DNA from: Chitinophaga caseinilytica
Lineage (GTDB): Bacteria > Bacteroidota > Bacteroidia > Chitinophagales > Chitinophagaceae
DNA length: 64,000 nucleotides
Assembly (NCBI RefSeq): GCF_038396765.1
Contig: NZ_CP150096.1
Location: 725,501-789,500 of the forward strand
Direction of reading: 5' to 3'
Shown here: positions 25,945-35,460 of the stretch, in pieces
How the letters are laid out: each line of letters begins with the position of its first letter
How positions within the stretch are numbered: position 1 is the stretch's first letter
Program-made: the position numbers and the translations under genes
The notes under the pieces: generated by a model
What the model saw: only the letters and a program-made list of their open reading frames with translations
What the model was told of the DNA's origin: nothing
Database searches by the model: none

Positions 25945-26325
25945 TCATTTCAGAAACCGCATCCCCACGAACCGGAATATCAGCGCGCCCGCAATGGCGC
26001 CCGCCGTATCCGCGGCAAAATCCCACAGGTCGAAACTGCGGTTGGCCACCAGGTATTTCTGGATGAACTCGATCGCCAGGCCGTAGGCAGACACACAGGT
26101 AACGATCAGCGTGAGCATGCCCGCGCCGATGCGCCCATGATGCCGGTAATATCCGTACGCCAGCAGCAACACCATTCCCCCGAAAAGGAAAAAATGCACC
26201 ACCTTGTCGAAATGCAGCATCTCCAGGAAACCTGACGTTGGGATCGCCTTTCCCGGGAGGGTGCACAAAAAAAGAATGAGGATGATCCATCCCATAGCGG
26301 GCAGGTAATAGCGGACCATCCTCAT
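25945..26325 (-). CDS. VanZ family membrane protein
   Basis: A 126-residue protein with four hydrophobic segments (about 6-22, 37-55, 64-82 and 100-118) and the VanZ-type residues FDKVVHFFLFG and EFIQKYL..RSFDLWDFAADTAGA. VanZ-like proteins have been tied to teicoplanin resistance in enterococci, but the Bacteroidota members have no known role. An in-frame ATG at 26367 would add 14 residues and would start 6 bases after the gcvH stop; I prefer 26325 because the family begins close to the first membrane helix. It is co-directional with gcvH. Confidence 0.82.
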   Translation of the reverse strand: MRMVRYYLPAMGWIILILFLCTLPGKAIPTSGFLEMLHFDKVVHFFLFGGMVLLLAYGYYRHHGRIGAGMLTLIVTCVSAYGLAIEFIQKYLVANRSFDLWDFAADTAGAIAGALIFRFVGMRFLK

Positions 26326-26373
26326 ACTAAATGTGTCTTTATGGTTTCTACTCGATGTATCGGGCATAATTCA

Positions 26374-26754
26374 TTATTCGCCTACCAGCGCTTTGTACTG
26401 GTCCGCCGTCAGCAGGCCTTCCACATCGGCAGGGTTGTTTACGGTGATCGTCACCATCCAGCCATCACCATAAGGGTCGGTATTCACCAGTTCGGGGCTG
26501 CCTTCCAGCTCCTCGTTCACCGATCCGATCGTACCGGCAACAGGCAGAAACAGGTCGGAAACGGTCTTCACCGCTTCAACGGTACCAAATACGTCTTCAG
26601 CGGCCAGCGATTTACCGGTCGTGGGAATGTCCACGAACACGATATCGCCCAATTCGCGCTGCGCGAATTCGGTAATACCGATTTTCGCAGTTGTCCCTTC
26701 TAATAATACCCACTCGTGGTCTTTGGTGTAACGCAGATTCGACGGAAAATTCAT
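26374..26754 (-). CDS. gcvH: Glycine cleavage system H protein
   Basis: A 126-residue lipoyl carrier that shuttles the aminomethyl group between the P, T and L proteins of the glycine cleavage complex. The lipoylated lysine is Lys63 in GTVEAVKTVSDLF. The opening LRYTKDHEW and the C-terminal DPYGDGWMVTI are standard, and the length is normal. The other gcv genes are not in this window. It precedes the VanZ gene with a 6-48 base gap depending on the VanZ start. Confidence 0.96.
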   Translation of the reverse strand: MNFPSNLRYTKDHEWVLLEGTTAKIGITEFAQRELGDIVFVDIPTTGKSLAAEDVFGTVEAVKTVSDLFLPVAGTIGSVNEELEGSPELVNTDPYGDGWMVTITVNNPADVEGLLTADQYKALVGE

Positions 26755-26841
26755 GTCAAGTTTGATTTTGAGCCGTAAAAATAAAGATTACGTCCAGAAT
26801 TATAAAAAGTTTGTCATTTTCAAAACGTTAAAATGACAGAC

Positions 26842-27510
26842 CTAGAAGAAAAAGAACTTCTTTTTCAGGCGGATTTTCATGCGCACGTCCTGCAAAGGCC
26901 GGTTGTCGGCCTTGTTCGTCTGCACGGCTGCGATGCTGTCGATCACGTGAAACCCTTTCACCACCTGGCCAAACACGGTATAGCTCTGGTCCAGGTGCGG
27001 CGATCCGCCCCAGGTTTTGTACACCTCGCGCTGGTCTACCGGCAGCTTCCGGCCGCCCAGCCGCGTTTGCTCCAGCGTATCCAGGCCGCCGTCTGTCCAC
27101 TTCTTCCCCTGCACAATGTAAAACTGGCTGCCCGACGAGGCTTTGGTGGGATTATCGTCCCGCGCCGCGCCCAGTGCGCCTTTCCGGTGATACAGATCCA
27201 GCTGGAACTCCGCCGGCACCGTATATCCCGGCCCGCCGTTGCCGACGGTTTCCCCGGGTTTGGCGCGCTTGCTGTCCGGATCGCCGCCCTGGATCATGAA
27301 ATTTTTGATCACGCGGTGAAACAACAGGCTGTCGAAATAATGCTGCTTCGTGAGCCGGATGAAGTTGTCGCGGTGCTTCGGGGTCTGGTCGTACAACCTG
27401 ATCACCATTTTTCCGTAAGGCGTATACACCTTCACTTTCCGGTTGCGCTGTGCATGCGCGGCCATGGTGGCGAGCAGCAACAGCAGTAAAAAGGGTAACT
27501 TTTTATTCAT
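26842..27510 (-). CDS. Periplasmic cyclophilin-type peptidyl-prolyl isomerase
   Basis: A 222-residue protein with a signal peptide (about 1-20, ending AAHAQ) and one cyclophilin domain. The catalytic block FHRVIKNFMIQGGDP includes Arg66, Phe71 and Gln74; GSQFYIV and the YTVFGQVVKG block follow. The C-terminal end is unusually basic and Phe-rich (RLKKKFFFF). The start at 27510 was taken because it begins the signal peptide; the longer frame overlaps the upstream intergenic region. It acts on X-Pro bonds of exported proteins. It lies downstream of, and may be co-transcribed with, the 113-residue conserved gene. Confidence 0.93.
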   Translation of the reverse strand: MNKKLPFLLLLLLATMAAHAQRNRKVKVYTPYGKMVIRLYDQTPKHRDNFIRLTKQHYFDSLLFHRVIKNFMIQGGDPDSKRAKPGETVGNGGPGYTVPAEFQLDLYHRKGALGAARDDNPTKASSGSQFYIVQGKKWTDGGLDTLEQTRLGGRKLPVDQREVYKTWGGSPHLDQSYTVFGQVVKGFHVIDSIAAVQTNKADNRPLQDVRMKIRLKKKFFFF

Positions 27511-27591
27511 GGGCATGTTCGTGTATTCGTCTTTTGGGCAGGGCCGGGCCGCCGTTGCGTCGCACACTTCGGCCGGGTTGCGGGGCCGGGC

Positions 27592-27933
27592 TTATTCCTC
27601 CCCTTCTTCGAAATAGTCGATAATATGTTCTTTCAGGAACCGTTCCTGCTCTTCCATCCCCATTTTGGGCACCGGCTGGATTTCCTTGAAATGCGGCCAT
27701 CCGTCCTTATCCCGCCCTTCCGGCTCAAAATAGCCGCTGCGGGTCAGTAATACGCAAACCGCCACGTGCATGAGGTCTTGCTTCTGCTCTTTCGTGAATT
27801 TCTTCTTCGGGAGGTTCACTTCCTGCACCCCGATCATCATGAGCATTCCCTCGAAATTGGGCATTTTGCCGAACCGGGCGGTCAGCAGGTCTTCTACTTT
27901 TTTCCAGCGTATATTAAAATCGTCGTTGTTCAT
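27592..27933 (-). CDS. Conserved hypothetical cytoplasmic protein
   Basis: A 113-residue, mostly helical, charged protein without a signal peptide. Recognisable stretches are FNIRWKKVEDLLTARFGKMPNFEGMLMMIGVQE and the acidic end IIDYFEEGEE. This layout is shared by small uncharacterised Bacteroidota proteins; I do not know a function. The start at 27933 was chosen because the upstream frame is Cys/Arg-rich and unlike the rest. A TACATTTG promoter element lies 61 bases upstream. The cyclophilin gene follows 81 bases downstream. Confidence 0.7.
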   Translation of the reverse strand: MNNDDFNIRWKKVEDLLTARFGKMPNFEGMLMMIGVQEVNLPKKKFTKEQKQDLMHVAVCVLLTRSGYFEPEGRDKDGWPHFKEIQPVPKMGMEEQERFLKEHIIDYFEEGEE

Positions 27934-27994
27934 TTTCAATGGGTTTATGATGCGCCGCCCTGTCTGGCATTTGTATTGCAGGGCTAACGGACGA

Positions 27995-28002
27995 CAAATG
28001 TA
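27995..28002 (-). promoter_or_regulatory. Promoter -7 element for the 113-residue gene
   Basis: TACATTTG on the minus strand, 61 bases before the start codon. Confidence 0.4.
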
Positions 28003-28191
28003 CGGTTTACGCAAAAAATCACTGTAAATATCGATCCGTATTCTTAAATTGGAATTTTTTATAAACCATATCTGCTTTAACAGGAAATCCCTCCGGCGCC
28101 CGATTTAACAGGTTTTTAACTGCGGAATCCCGCCATGGGAGTAGGTTTAAATGGCAGAATCCTTATTTTAGCAACCTTGAAATAACAATTC

Positions 28192-29193
<1,002 letters not shown>

Positions 29194-29214
29194 TCCCTTT
29201 AAACCCGCCATCAG

Positions 29215-30081
29215 ATGGACACTGCAGAAATACTCAAAAAGGTCCGCCAGCTGGAAATAAAGACCAAAGGGCTGACCAACCACATCTTCGCCGGAGAATA
29301 CCACTCGGCCTTCAAAGGCCGCGGTATGTCTTTCAGCGAAGTGCGCGACTACCATTTCGGCGACGACGTAAGGGCTATCGACTGGAACGTGACCGCACGC
29401 TTCAACAGCCCCTACATCAAGATATTCGAAGAAGAACGCGAACTGACCGTGCTCCTGCTGGTAGACGTGAGCGAAAGCGAAACCTTCGGCACCACGCGCC
29501 AGACCAAGCGCAGCCTCGTTACCGAGCTGTGCGCCGTGCTCGCGTTTTCCGCCATCAAGAACAACGACAAGGTAGGCGTCATCTTTTTCAGCGACGGCAT
29601 GGAAAAATACATCCCGCCGAAGAAAGGAAAATCGCACATCCTCTTCATCATCCGCGAACTGCTCTCGTTCGAGCCGAAGAAAAAAGGCACCAACATCGCC
29701 GAAACCCTCCGGTTCTTCAACAACGCCACCAAAAAGAAAAGCATCGTGTTCCTGCTGAGCGATTTCTTTTCCGGGAATTACCAGGATGCCCTCAACATCG
29801 CCTCCAAACGGCACGATGTGGTGGGCGTTCAGGTGTACGACCGCCGCGACAAAGAGCTCCCCGACGCAGGGCTCATCCGCATGACCGACGCCGAAACGGG
29901 TGCATCGCAGTGGGTGGACTCCAGCGACCGGAAAGTGCGGGAATATTACGACCGCCAGTTCCAGCAGCATGCCCAGTATTGCCGCAACGCTTTCATGAAA
30001 AGCGGCGCCGAACTGATCAGCATCCGCACCGATGAAGATTACGTAAAAGCATTACAGACATTTTTCCTGAACAGGGTATAA
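29215..30081 (+). CDS. DUF58 domain protein
   Basis: A 288-residue protein of the DUF58 family, always tied to MoxR and Bat proteins. It has the conserved entry GRGMSFSEVRDYHFGDDVRAIDWNVTAR (about 37-64) and a VWA-like fold with DVSES (about 84-88). The expected MIDAS DxSxS is therefore present but followed by ETFGT rather than the more common SM. It has no obvious membrane helix and is likely cytoplasmic or membrane-peripheral. 21 bases follow the MoxR stop. Confidence 0.92.
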   Translation: MDTAEILKKVRQLEIKTKGLTNHIFAGEYHSAFKGRGMSFSEVRDYHFGDDVRAIDWNVTARFNSPYIKIFEEERELTVLLLVDVSESETFGTTRQTKRSLVTELCAVLAFSAIKNNDKVGVIFFSDGMEKYIPPKKGKSHILFIIRELLSFEPKKKGTNIAETLRFFNNATKKKSIVFLLSDFFSGNYQDALNIASKRHDVVGVQVYDRRDKELPDAGLIRMTDAETGASQWVDSSDRKVREYYDRQFQQHAQYCRNAFMKSGAELISIRTDEDYVKALQTFFLNRV

Positions 30082-30109
30082 CCGATAAACGAAGCACGAT
30101 CAAGACCGG

Positions 30110-31117
30110 ATGAAATCCATCAAGAACATATTCACCACCGTCCTCCTTTGTTGCATCTTTGCCGGCGCCCGGGCGCAAGACAAGGAAGAACCGGTACAAT
30201 ACGAAGACTACTTCAAGGTAACGGCCAAAGCCGACACCACGCGCATCCGCATCGGCGAGCCCGTGAAGGTAGACCTCACCGCCAAAGTGATGCTGTACGC
30301 CCTCAAAGGCGCCAACATCAAAGTGATCTTCCCCAACATCCCCGATTCGAGCAACCACATCGAGCTCGTGGAACGCACACAGCTGGATACGACCGGCTCC
30401 AACGAAAACCAGCGGATCTGGCGGCAAACCGTCACCTTCACCAGTTTCGATTCCGGCCGGTGGGAACTGCCGCCCATGAAATTCGAAGTGTATTCGGTGA
30501 CAGACGGGTCTTACGATTCCGTGTTCACCGATCCCATTTTCATCGACGTGGGCACCGTGGCCGTGGATACCACCAAAGCCTTCAAGCCCATCAAGCCCCT
30601 GCGCGTGGTGGGGATCAACTGGCTGGATTACTGGTTCCTTATTTTGGGCGGATTCCTGCTCATCACGGCCATCATCCTGTACTTCACCATGTGGCGCAAC
30701 CGGAAGAAAGCGCCGAAACCCTTGCCCGTGGTACCCTCCAAGTCGCCGTTCGAACGCGCGGTGGAAGCGTTGGACAAGCTGGAGAAGGAACAGCCCTGGC
30801 AAACGGACGTCAAAGGGTATTATACTTCGCTGACAGACGTGCTGCGCAATTACTTCGAGCAGCAGTTCAACATACCGGCCATGGAACAGACCACGGCGGA
30901 ACTGATGGACGACATCAAGCCGGTCACCATCCTCAATCAGCAGCGCAACGAGATCTACGCCATCCTCAGCCTGGCCGATCTCGCCAAGTTCGCCAAGCTC
31001 CAGCCTTCGCCGCAGGAGCATGAAGACTCGCTGCGCAAGGCCAGGGCCGTGGTGGAATGGACGCGCGCCTCCGCCCTGCCCAAAACCGAACAGCCGGCCA
31101 TCGGCACAAATTCGTAA
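30110..31117 (+). CDS. Signal-anchored membrane protein in the Bat cluster
   Basis: A 335-residue protein with a signal peptide (1-23), a periplasmic beta-rich part (about 24-170; EDYFKVTAKADTTRIRIGEPVKVDL resembles the Ig-like start of BatD-type proteins), one transmembrane helix (about 170-192), and a cytoplasmic tail with a helical domain (about 215-330; KGYYTSLTDVLRNYFEQQFNIPAMEQTT). The tail resembles the DUF4381/BatD-associated domain. It takes the place between DUF58 and BatA, so a role in the same complex is inferred. No name is justified. Confidence 0.75.
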   Translation: MKSIKNIFTTVLLCCIFAGARAQDKEEPVQYEDYFKVTAKADTTRIRIGEPVKVDLTAKVMLYALKGANIKVIFPNIPDSSNHIELVERTQLDTTGSNENQRIWRQTVTFTSFDSGRWELPPMKFEVYSVTDGSYDSVFTDPIFIDVGTVAVDTTKAFKPIKPLRVVGINWLDYWFLILGGFLLITAIILYFTMWRNRKKAPKPLPVVPSKSPFERAVEALDKLEKEQPWQTDVKGYYTSLTDVLRNYFEQQFNIPAMEQTTAELMDDIKPVTILNQQRNEIYAILSLADLAKFAKLQPSPQEHEDSLRKARAVVEWTRASALPKTEQPAIGTNS

Positions 31118-31125
31118 AACGACTC

Positions 31126-32136
31126 ATGAACGCGGAACTCTGGAAAAATATTGAATTCGCACACCCGGCCTTTTTCTGGCTGCTGCTGCTCATCCCCGTC
31201 TTTATCTGGTGGAGCGTGAGCGCCGGCCGCAAGTTCCAGGGATCGGTGAAAGTCTCGTCGCTGCAAGGCCTCAAAGGCATCCCCGTTTCCTGGAAAATCC
31301 GTTTCCGGCCCATCCTCCCCGCCCTGCGCATCATCACGTTCGCCGCGCTGGTTACCGCATTGGCAAGGCCGCAAACGTCCAACACTTCTGAAAACATCGA
31401 CAGCGAAGGCATCGACATCGTGCTGGGCATCGACATTTCCGGCTCCATGCTCGCCGAAGACCTCCGGCCCAACCGGATGGAAGCCGCCAAGAAAACAGCG
31501 ATGGATTTCGTGGACAGCCGCATCAGCGACCGCATCGGCCTGGTGATCTTCTCCGGCGAAAGCTTCACGCAATGCCCCATCACCTCCGACCACGGCGTGC
31601 TCAAACAGCAGCTCATGGCCATCCGCAGCGGAATGTTGCAGGACGGGACGGCCATCGGGATGGGGCTCGCCACATCGGTCGACCGCCTCCGTGAAAGCAA
31701 AGCCAAAAGCAAAGTGGTGATTTTATTGACGGACGGGGTGAACAACACCGGCCTCGTAGACCCGCTCACCGCGCTCGAAATCGCCAAAGCGTATAAAGTG
31801 AAAGTCTACACTATCGGCGTAGGCACCATCGGCAAAGCCCCCTCGCCCGCCACCATGCCCGACGGCAGCGTGCAGATGCAAATGGTGGACGTGCAGATCG
31901 ACGAGCCCCTCATGAAAAAAATCGCCACCGAAACCGGCGGGCGGTATTTCAGGGCCACCAACAACGCTTCCCTGCAAGACATCTACCACGAAATCGATAA
32001 AATGGAGCGCACCAAAGTGGAAATCACGTCTTACCGGCGCTTCAAAGAGCATTTCTTCCCCCTGGCCATGATCGCCCTGGCGGCGTTGCTGCTGGAGGCC
32101 GTGCTGCGGTATACGCTTTTCAAGCGGCTGCCCTAG
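31126..32136 (+). CDS. batA: VWA-domain membrane protein, BatA type
   Basis: A 336-residue protein. Two N-terminal hydrophobic segments (about 12-31 and 58-75) flank a BatA-like N-terminal stretch (HPAFFWLLLLIPVFIWW). The von Willebrand A domain (about 88-290) has a complete MIDAS: GIDISGSML (DxSxS), a downstream Thr and LTDGVNNTG. A final helix (about 308-328) anchors the C-terminus. BatA proteins are implicated in aerotolerance and envelope stress in Bacteroides. The start at 31126 is set by the family's opening. The usual BatB/TPR/BatD genes do not follow; rsgA does. Confidence 0.9.
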   Translation: MNAELWKNIEFAHPAFFWLLLLIPVFIWWSVSAGRKFQGSVKVSSLQGLKGIPVSWKIRFRPILPALRIITFAALVTALARPQTSNTSENIDSEGIDIVLGIDISGSMLAEDLRPNRMEAAKKTAMDFVDSRISDRIGLVIFSGESFTQCPITSDHGVLKQQLMAIRSGMLQDGTAIGMGLATSVDRLRESKAKSKVVILLTDGVNNTGLVDPLTALEIAKAYKVKVYTIGVGTIGKAPSPATMPDGSVQMQMVDVQIDEPLMKKIATETGGRYFRATNNASLQDIYHEIDKMERTKVEITSYRRFKEHFFPLAMIALAALLLEAVLRYTLFKRLP

Positions 32137-32161
32137 TCCGGATTTGCTTTATCTTTACACC

Positions 32162-33097
32162 GTGCAAGCAACGATCTATAAATCCACCGGCAGTTGGTAT
32201 TCCGTGAAAACGGACGAGGGCGCCATTTACCAGGCGCGTATCAAAGGCATTTTCAAAATCGATGAAGACATCACGTCTACCAACCCCATCGCCGTGGGCG
32301 ACCATGTCGAAATCCAGCTGGAGACAGACGGCGAGGAAGGAACGGCCATCATCACCGGCATCGAGAAACGGCATAATTACATCGTTCGCAGTTCGCCCCA
32401 GGGCAAGCACAAAAAACATATCGTAGCCGCCAACCTCGACCAGGCGGTGCTCGTGGCTACCGTGCGGGAGCCGCGCACCTCCCAGGGGTTCATCGACCGC
32501 TTCCTCGTTACCGCGGCCGCATACCATATTCCCGTTATTCTCGTGTTCAACAAAATGGACGTGTACCGCGACAAGGAGATGGAGCAGTTCGAACACTGGA
32601 AAGAAGTGTATGAGCAGATCGGTTATACCGTTTTGCTGACGGGCGCGGCGAAAGGGATCGGTATAGACGAATTGGGAGAATTGCTGAAAGATAAGACCAC
32701 CCTCATTTCCGGGCATTCCGGCGTGGGCAAGAGCACCATCATCAATGGGCTGATGCCCGGCCTGCAACTGAAAACGAAGCAGGTGAGCGGATGGAGCGGG
32801 AAAGGTTTACATACCACTACTTTCGCCGAGATGTTCGACCTGCCCAATGGCGGCCGGCTCATCGATACGCCCGGGGTCCGGGAATTCGGGATCGTGGATA
32901 TCCCGAAAACGGAGCTTTCGCATTATTACCTCGAGATGCAGGAATACATTCCTCAATGCCAGTTCAACAACTGCCTTCACCTCGACGAGCCCGGTTGCGC
33001 CGTGAAAGCCGCCGTGGAAAAGGGAGACATAGATCTTGACCGGTATGTCAGCTACGCTACTGTGCTGGCTACGATCAATGAGAATGATTACGATTGA
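32162..33097 (+). CDS. rsgA: Ribosome small subunit-dependent GTPase A
   Basis: A 311-residue circularly permuted GTPase for 30S maturation. It has an N-terminal OB-fold (about 1-65; QATIYKSTGSWYSV), G4 NKMD (130-133) before G1 GHSGVGKS (184-191) and G3 DTPG (235-238), and a zinc site of Cys266, Cys271, His273 and Cys279. I chose GTG at 32162: family members begin with an M-Q-[AL] strand at this position, while the upstream TTG would add a six-residue piece that has no counterpart. TTTATCTTTA, close to the -7 consensus, lies just before the start. Confidence 0.93.
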   Translation: MQATIYKSTGSWYSVKTDEGAIYQARIKGIFKIDEDITSTNPIAVGDHVEIQLETDGEEGTAIITGIEKRHNYIVRSSPQGKHKKHIVAANLDQAVLVATVREPRTSQGFIDRFLVTAAAYHIPVILVFNKMDVYRDKEMEQFEHWKEVYEQIGYTVLLTGAAKGIGIDELGELLKDKTTLISGHSGVGKSTIINGLMPGLQLKTKQVSGWSGKGLHTTTFAEMFDLPNGGRLIDTPGVREFGIVDIPKTELSHYYLEMQEYIPQCQFNNCLHLDEPGCAVKAAVEKGDIDLDRYVSYATVLATINENDYD

Positions 33098-33185
33098 TTA
33101 CTGCGGACAGATAATTCCCTCCTGGAGTATTTACTGGCAAGCCTGGGCCGGCGGCGTTATGCGTGGGTCGCCTGCGCAAAACGGG

Positions 33186-33207
33186 AAACGGCTTGCGGGG
33201 GCCGTTT
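33186..33207 (+). terminator. Weak hairpin after rsgA
   Basis: AAACGGC (33186-33192) pairs with GCCGTTT (33201-33207) around an 8-base loop. There is no strong T-run, so it may be attenuated or chance. Confidence 0.35.
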
Positions 33208-33216
33208 GGGACAGCA

Positions 33217-33378
33217 TCACCTTCTTCTGAATAGCCCCTTTTTCTTCGGGGCGTTCATTTCATCGAACACTTTTTCGGCACCGAGGTTACGCTTTGGCGT
33301 GGGGCAGCCGGTTTTCTGAGACCTGCAGCCCGCTCCCAGTGCGGATATCACGATCAGGCAAATGACAAGATGCCGCAT
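33217..33378 (-). CDS. Tiny lipoprotein, paralogue 2
   Basis: A 53-residue protein with a lipoprotein signal and lipobox LGAGC (Cys18), then RSQKTGCP. Immediately upstream, 11 bases away on the same strand, is a 49-residue paralogue with ASQKQGCP in the same place. The rest (to 53) is basic, ending KKKGLFRRR. The start at 33378 was chosen because it begins the signal; the longer frame runs through the paralogue. Both resemble undescribed Bacteroidota micro-lipoproteins of unknown role. Confidence 0.7.
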   Translation of the reverse strand: MRHLVICLIVISALGAGCRSQKTGCPTPKRNLGAEKVFDEMNAPKKKGLFRRR

Positions 33379-33389
33379 GAACGGGGGTT

Positions 33390-33539
33390 TTAGAAAAGTT
33401 TCATTTGTTTGCCGGCTTTGGCGTTCTGTTTCATATTGCCGGAATTGTAGAAAGTGCTGCCAGGGCAGCCTTGCTTCTGGGAGGCGCATCCCACCAACAG
33501 GAATGCCGCCCATAGCCCAATCATCCATTTTGATTTCAT
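33390..33539 (-). CDS. Tiny lipoprotein, paralogue 1
   Basis: A 49-residue protein, read by me directly from the minus strand, with lipobox LVGC (Cys18), followed by ASQKQGCPGSTFYNSG and a basic C-terminus KAGKQMKLF. The C-x-SQK-x-GCP signature matches the next gene, and both keep a second Cys seven residues after the lipidated one, so the pair looks like a tandem duplication. Its short length escapes normal size cut-offs. No promoter element is clear upstream. Confidence 0.65.
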   Translation of the reverse strand: MKSKWMIGLWAAFLLVGCASQKQGCPGSTFYNSGNMKQNAKAGKQMKLF

Positions 33540-33584
33540 AGGTCCGGGATTAGACCTGCAATATAATGATTATTCATAACATGA

Positions 33585-34106
33585 CTATACCTGGTCGCGG
33601 AACCAGTCGGCGTACATGATGTAGTTGTTGGCGATGCGGTCGATTTCCCCGGAAATGAGCTCCTGGGAGATGGTTTTCACCTTTTTGGCGGGCACCCCGG
33701 CATAGATACATCCTGCTTCCACCTGCGTATTTTCCAGCACCACGGCCCCCGCGGCGATAATGGTATTGGAACCGATATGGGCATTGTCCATCACGATGGC
33801 GCCCATCCCGATCAGCACATTATCTTCCACCGTACAGCCATGCACGATCGCGTTGTGGCCGATGGAAACGTTGTTGCCGATAAGGGTTTTCGTTTTCTGA
33901 TAAGTGGCATGGATCACGGCACCGTCCTGGATATTGACTTTATCGCCCATCCGGATGCTGTTCACATCTCCCCTCACAACAGCATTGAACCAAACGCTGC
34001 AATCCTTTCCCATCACCACATCGCCCACGATGGTGGCATTCGGCGCAATGAAACAATTGTCGCCCATTTGCGGGTGTACACCCTTTACTGGTAATATTAC
34101 TGGCAT
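33585..34106 (-). CDS. Gamma-class carbonic anhydrase-like protein
   Basis: A 173-residue left-handed parallel beta-helix protein with repeated hexapeptides (IGNNVSIGHNAIVHGCTVEDNVLIG). The three zinc-ligand histidines are in AVIHATY and GHNAIVHG. The family interconverts CO2 and bicarbonate, but many bacterial members have no measured activity. The start at 34106 was chosen because the upstream frame overlaps the divergent aminotransferase; a TATATTTG element lies only four bases away, implying a leaderless mRNA. The divergent class III aminotransferase starts 34 bases away. Confidence 0.93.
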   Translation of the reverse strand: MPVILPVKGVHPQMGDNCFIAPNATIVGDVVMGKDCSVWFNAVVRGDVNSIRMGDKVNIQDGAVIHATYQKTKTLIGNNVSIGHNAIVHGCTVEDNVLIGMGAIVMDNAHIGSNTIIAAGAVVLENTQVEAGCIYAGVPAKKVKTISQELISGEIDRIANNYIMYADWFRDQV

Positions 34107-34110
34107 GATA

Positions 34111-34118
34111 CAAATATA
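34111..34118 (-). promoter_or_regulatory. Promoter -7 element of the gamma-carbonic anhydrase
   Basis: TATATTTG on the minus strand with just four bases to the ATG. Confidence 0.5.
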
Positions 34119-34140
34119 GAACTTCACTACCTTCGCCCCA

Positions 34141-35322
34141 ATGAATAACAGGCAGCTTTTTTTACAGCACGTAGCGCAAACCTCCGACGCCCCGCTGGCG
34201 CTCGAAATGGTAAAAGCGCAGGGAATGCACATGTGGGACGCTTCGGGCAAGCAATACCTCGACATGATCGCGGGCATCAGCGTCTGCAACGTCGGCCATT
34301 GCCACCCCGCCGTCGTGAAAGCCATCCAGGAACAGGCGGCCGCTTACATGCACCTCATCGTGTACGGCGAGTTCGTTCAATCGCCGCAGGTACAATACGC
34401 CACTTTCCTCACCCAACACCTCCCCGGATCCCTCAACTCCGTATACTTCACGAATTCCGGCAGCGAAGCCACCGAAGGCGCCATGAAACTGGCCAAGCGC
34501 CACACCGGCCGCACCGGCGTGATCGCGTTCAAAAACAGCTACCATGGCTCCACACAGGGCTCGCTGAGCATCATCGGCGACGAATACTGGCGCAACGCCT
34601 ACCGTCCCCTCCTGCCCGATGTGCTTCATTTGCAGCATAACGATATGGGCATGCTGGAACAGATCACCCACCGCACCGCCTGCGTGATCGCGGAAACCGT
34701 TCAGGCCGAAGCGGGCGTGCTGGCGCCTTCCGTGGAATGGATGCAAGCCCTCCGCCGTCGCTGCACCGAAACCGGCACGCTGCTCATCCTCGACGAGATC
34801 CAGTGCGGGCTCGGCCGGAACGGCACGCTGTGGGCCTTCGAACAATACGGCATCGTCCCCGACGTGCTGCTGCTGGGCAAAGCCCTCGGCGGCGGGATGC
34901 CCCTGGGCGCGTTCATCGCCGACCGCGATATCATGTGGAGCCTGACGAACCAGCCCGTCCTCGGCCACATCACCACCTTCGGCGGCCACCCCGTGGCCTG
35001 CGCCGCGGGGCTCGCGGGCATGAAGGCGCTGCTTTCCGAAAACATGATCGACGGTGTTTTCGAAAAGGAAAAACTGTTCCTCAGCCTGCTGCAACATCCG
35101 AAGATCAAGGCCGTGCGGAGCCGCGGGCTCATGCTGGCCGTGGAAGTGGAAGATTTCCCTGCCGCCAAGAAAGTCATTGATTATTGCATCGCCAACGGCG
35201 TCATTACAGACTGGTTCCTCTTCGCATCCAACGCCATCCGGTTCGTGCCGCCGCTGATTATTTCAGAAGAAGAAATCCGCCAGGCCTGCGCCATCCTCCT
35301 CGCCGGGCTCGATACTTTATAA
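34141..35322 (+). CDS. Class III pyridoxal-phosphate aminotransferase
   Basis: A 393-residue fold-type I PLP enzyme. The cofactor-binding NSGSEA (105-110), LILDEIQ (215-221, Asp218) and Schiff-base lysine Lys247 in LLLGKALGGG are visible. It resembles acetylornithine/succinyldiaminopimelate or 4-aminobutyrate-type transaminases, which move an omega-amino group to 2-oxoglutarate. Exact substrate cannot be fixed; no arg or lys genes are close. TACCTTCG, one base from the -7 consensus, is 7 bases before the ATG. Divergent from the carbonic anhydrase. Confidence 0.9.
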   Translation: MNNRQLFLQHVAQTSDAPLALEMVKAQGMHMWDASGKQYLDMIAGISVCNVGHCHPAVVKAIQEQAAAYMHLIVYGEFVQSPQVQYATFLTQHLPGSLNSVYFTNSGSEATEGAMKLAKRHTGRTGVIAFKNSYHGSTQGSLSIIGDEYWRNAYRPLLPDVLHLQHNDMGMLEQITHRTACVIAETVQAEAGVLAPSVEWMQALRRRCTETGTLLILDEIQCGLGRNGTLWAFEQYGIVPDVLLLGKALGGGMPLGAFIADRDIMWSLTNQPVLGHITTFGGHPVACAAGLAGMKALLSENMIDGVFEKEKLFLSLLQHPKIKAVRSRGLMLAVEVEDFPAAKKVIDYCIANGVITDWFLFASNAIRFVPPLIISEEEIRQACAILLAGLDTL

Positions 35323-35338
35323 ATTAAGGTTTACACTA

Positions 35339-35378
35339 CAAAAGCCGCCATGGACAAGGTCTCTGGCGGCTTTTTTTC
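35339..35378 (+). terminator. Terminator of the aminotransferase gene
   Basis: AAAGCCGCCA (35341-35350) pairs with TGGCGGCTTT (35364-35373), followed by Ts. Confidence 0.85.
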
Positions 35379-35392
35379 ATAAGCGGCATGGC

Positions 35393-35420
35393 AAAAAAAT
35401 CCTCCCGGAAAGCCGGGAGG
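35393..35420 (-). terminator. Terminator of the OmpA gene
   Basis: CCTCCCGG (35401-35408) pairs with CCGGGAGG (35413-35420) around AAAG. Seven As on the left read as a T-run on the minus strand. Confidence 0.8.
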
Positions 35421-35460
35421 ACCGTTTCAAACTGCTTATGAGAAAATTCAACTAAAAAGC

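Noticed and set aside
33036..33230. 64-codon plus-strand frame after rsgA
   Set aside because: Overlaps the end of rsgA in another frame and lacks any motif.
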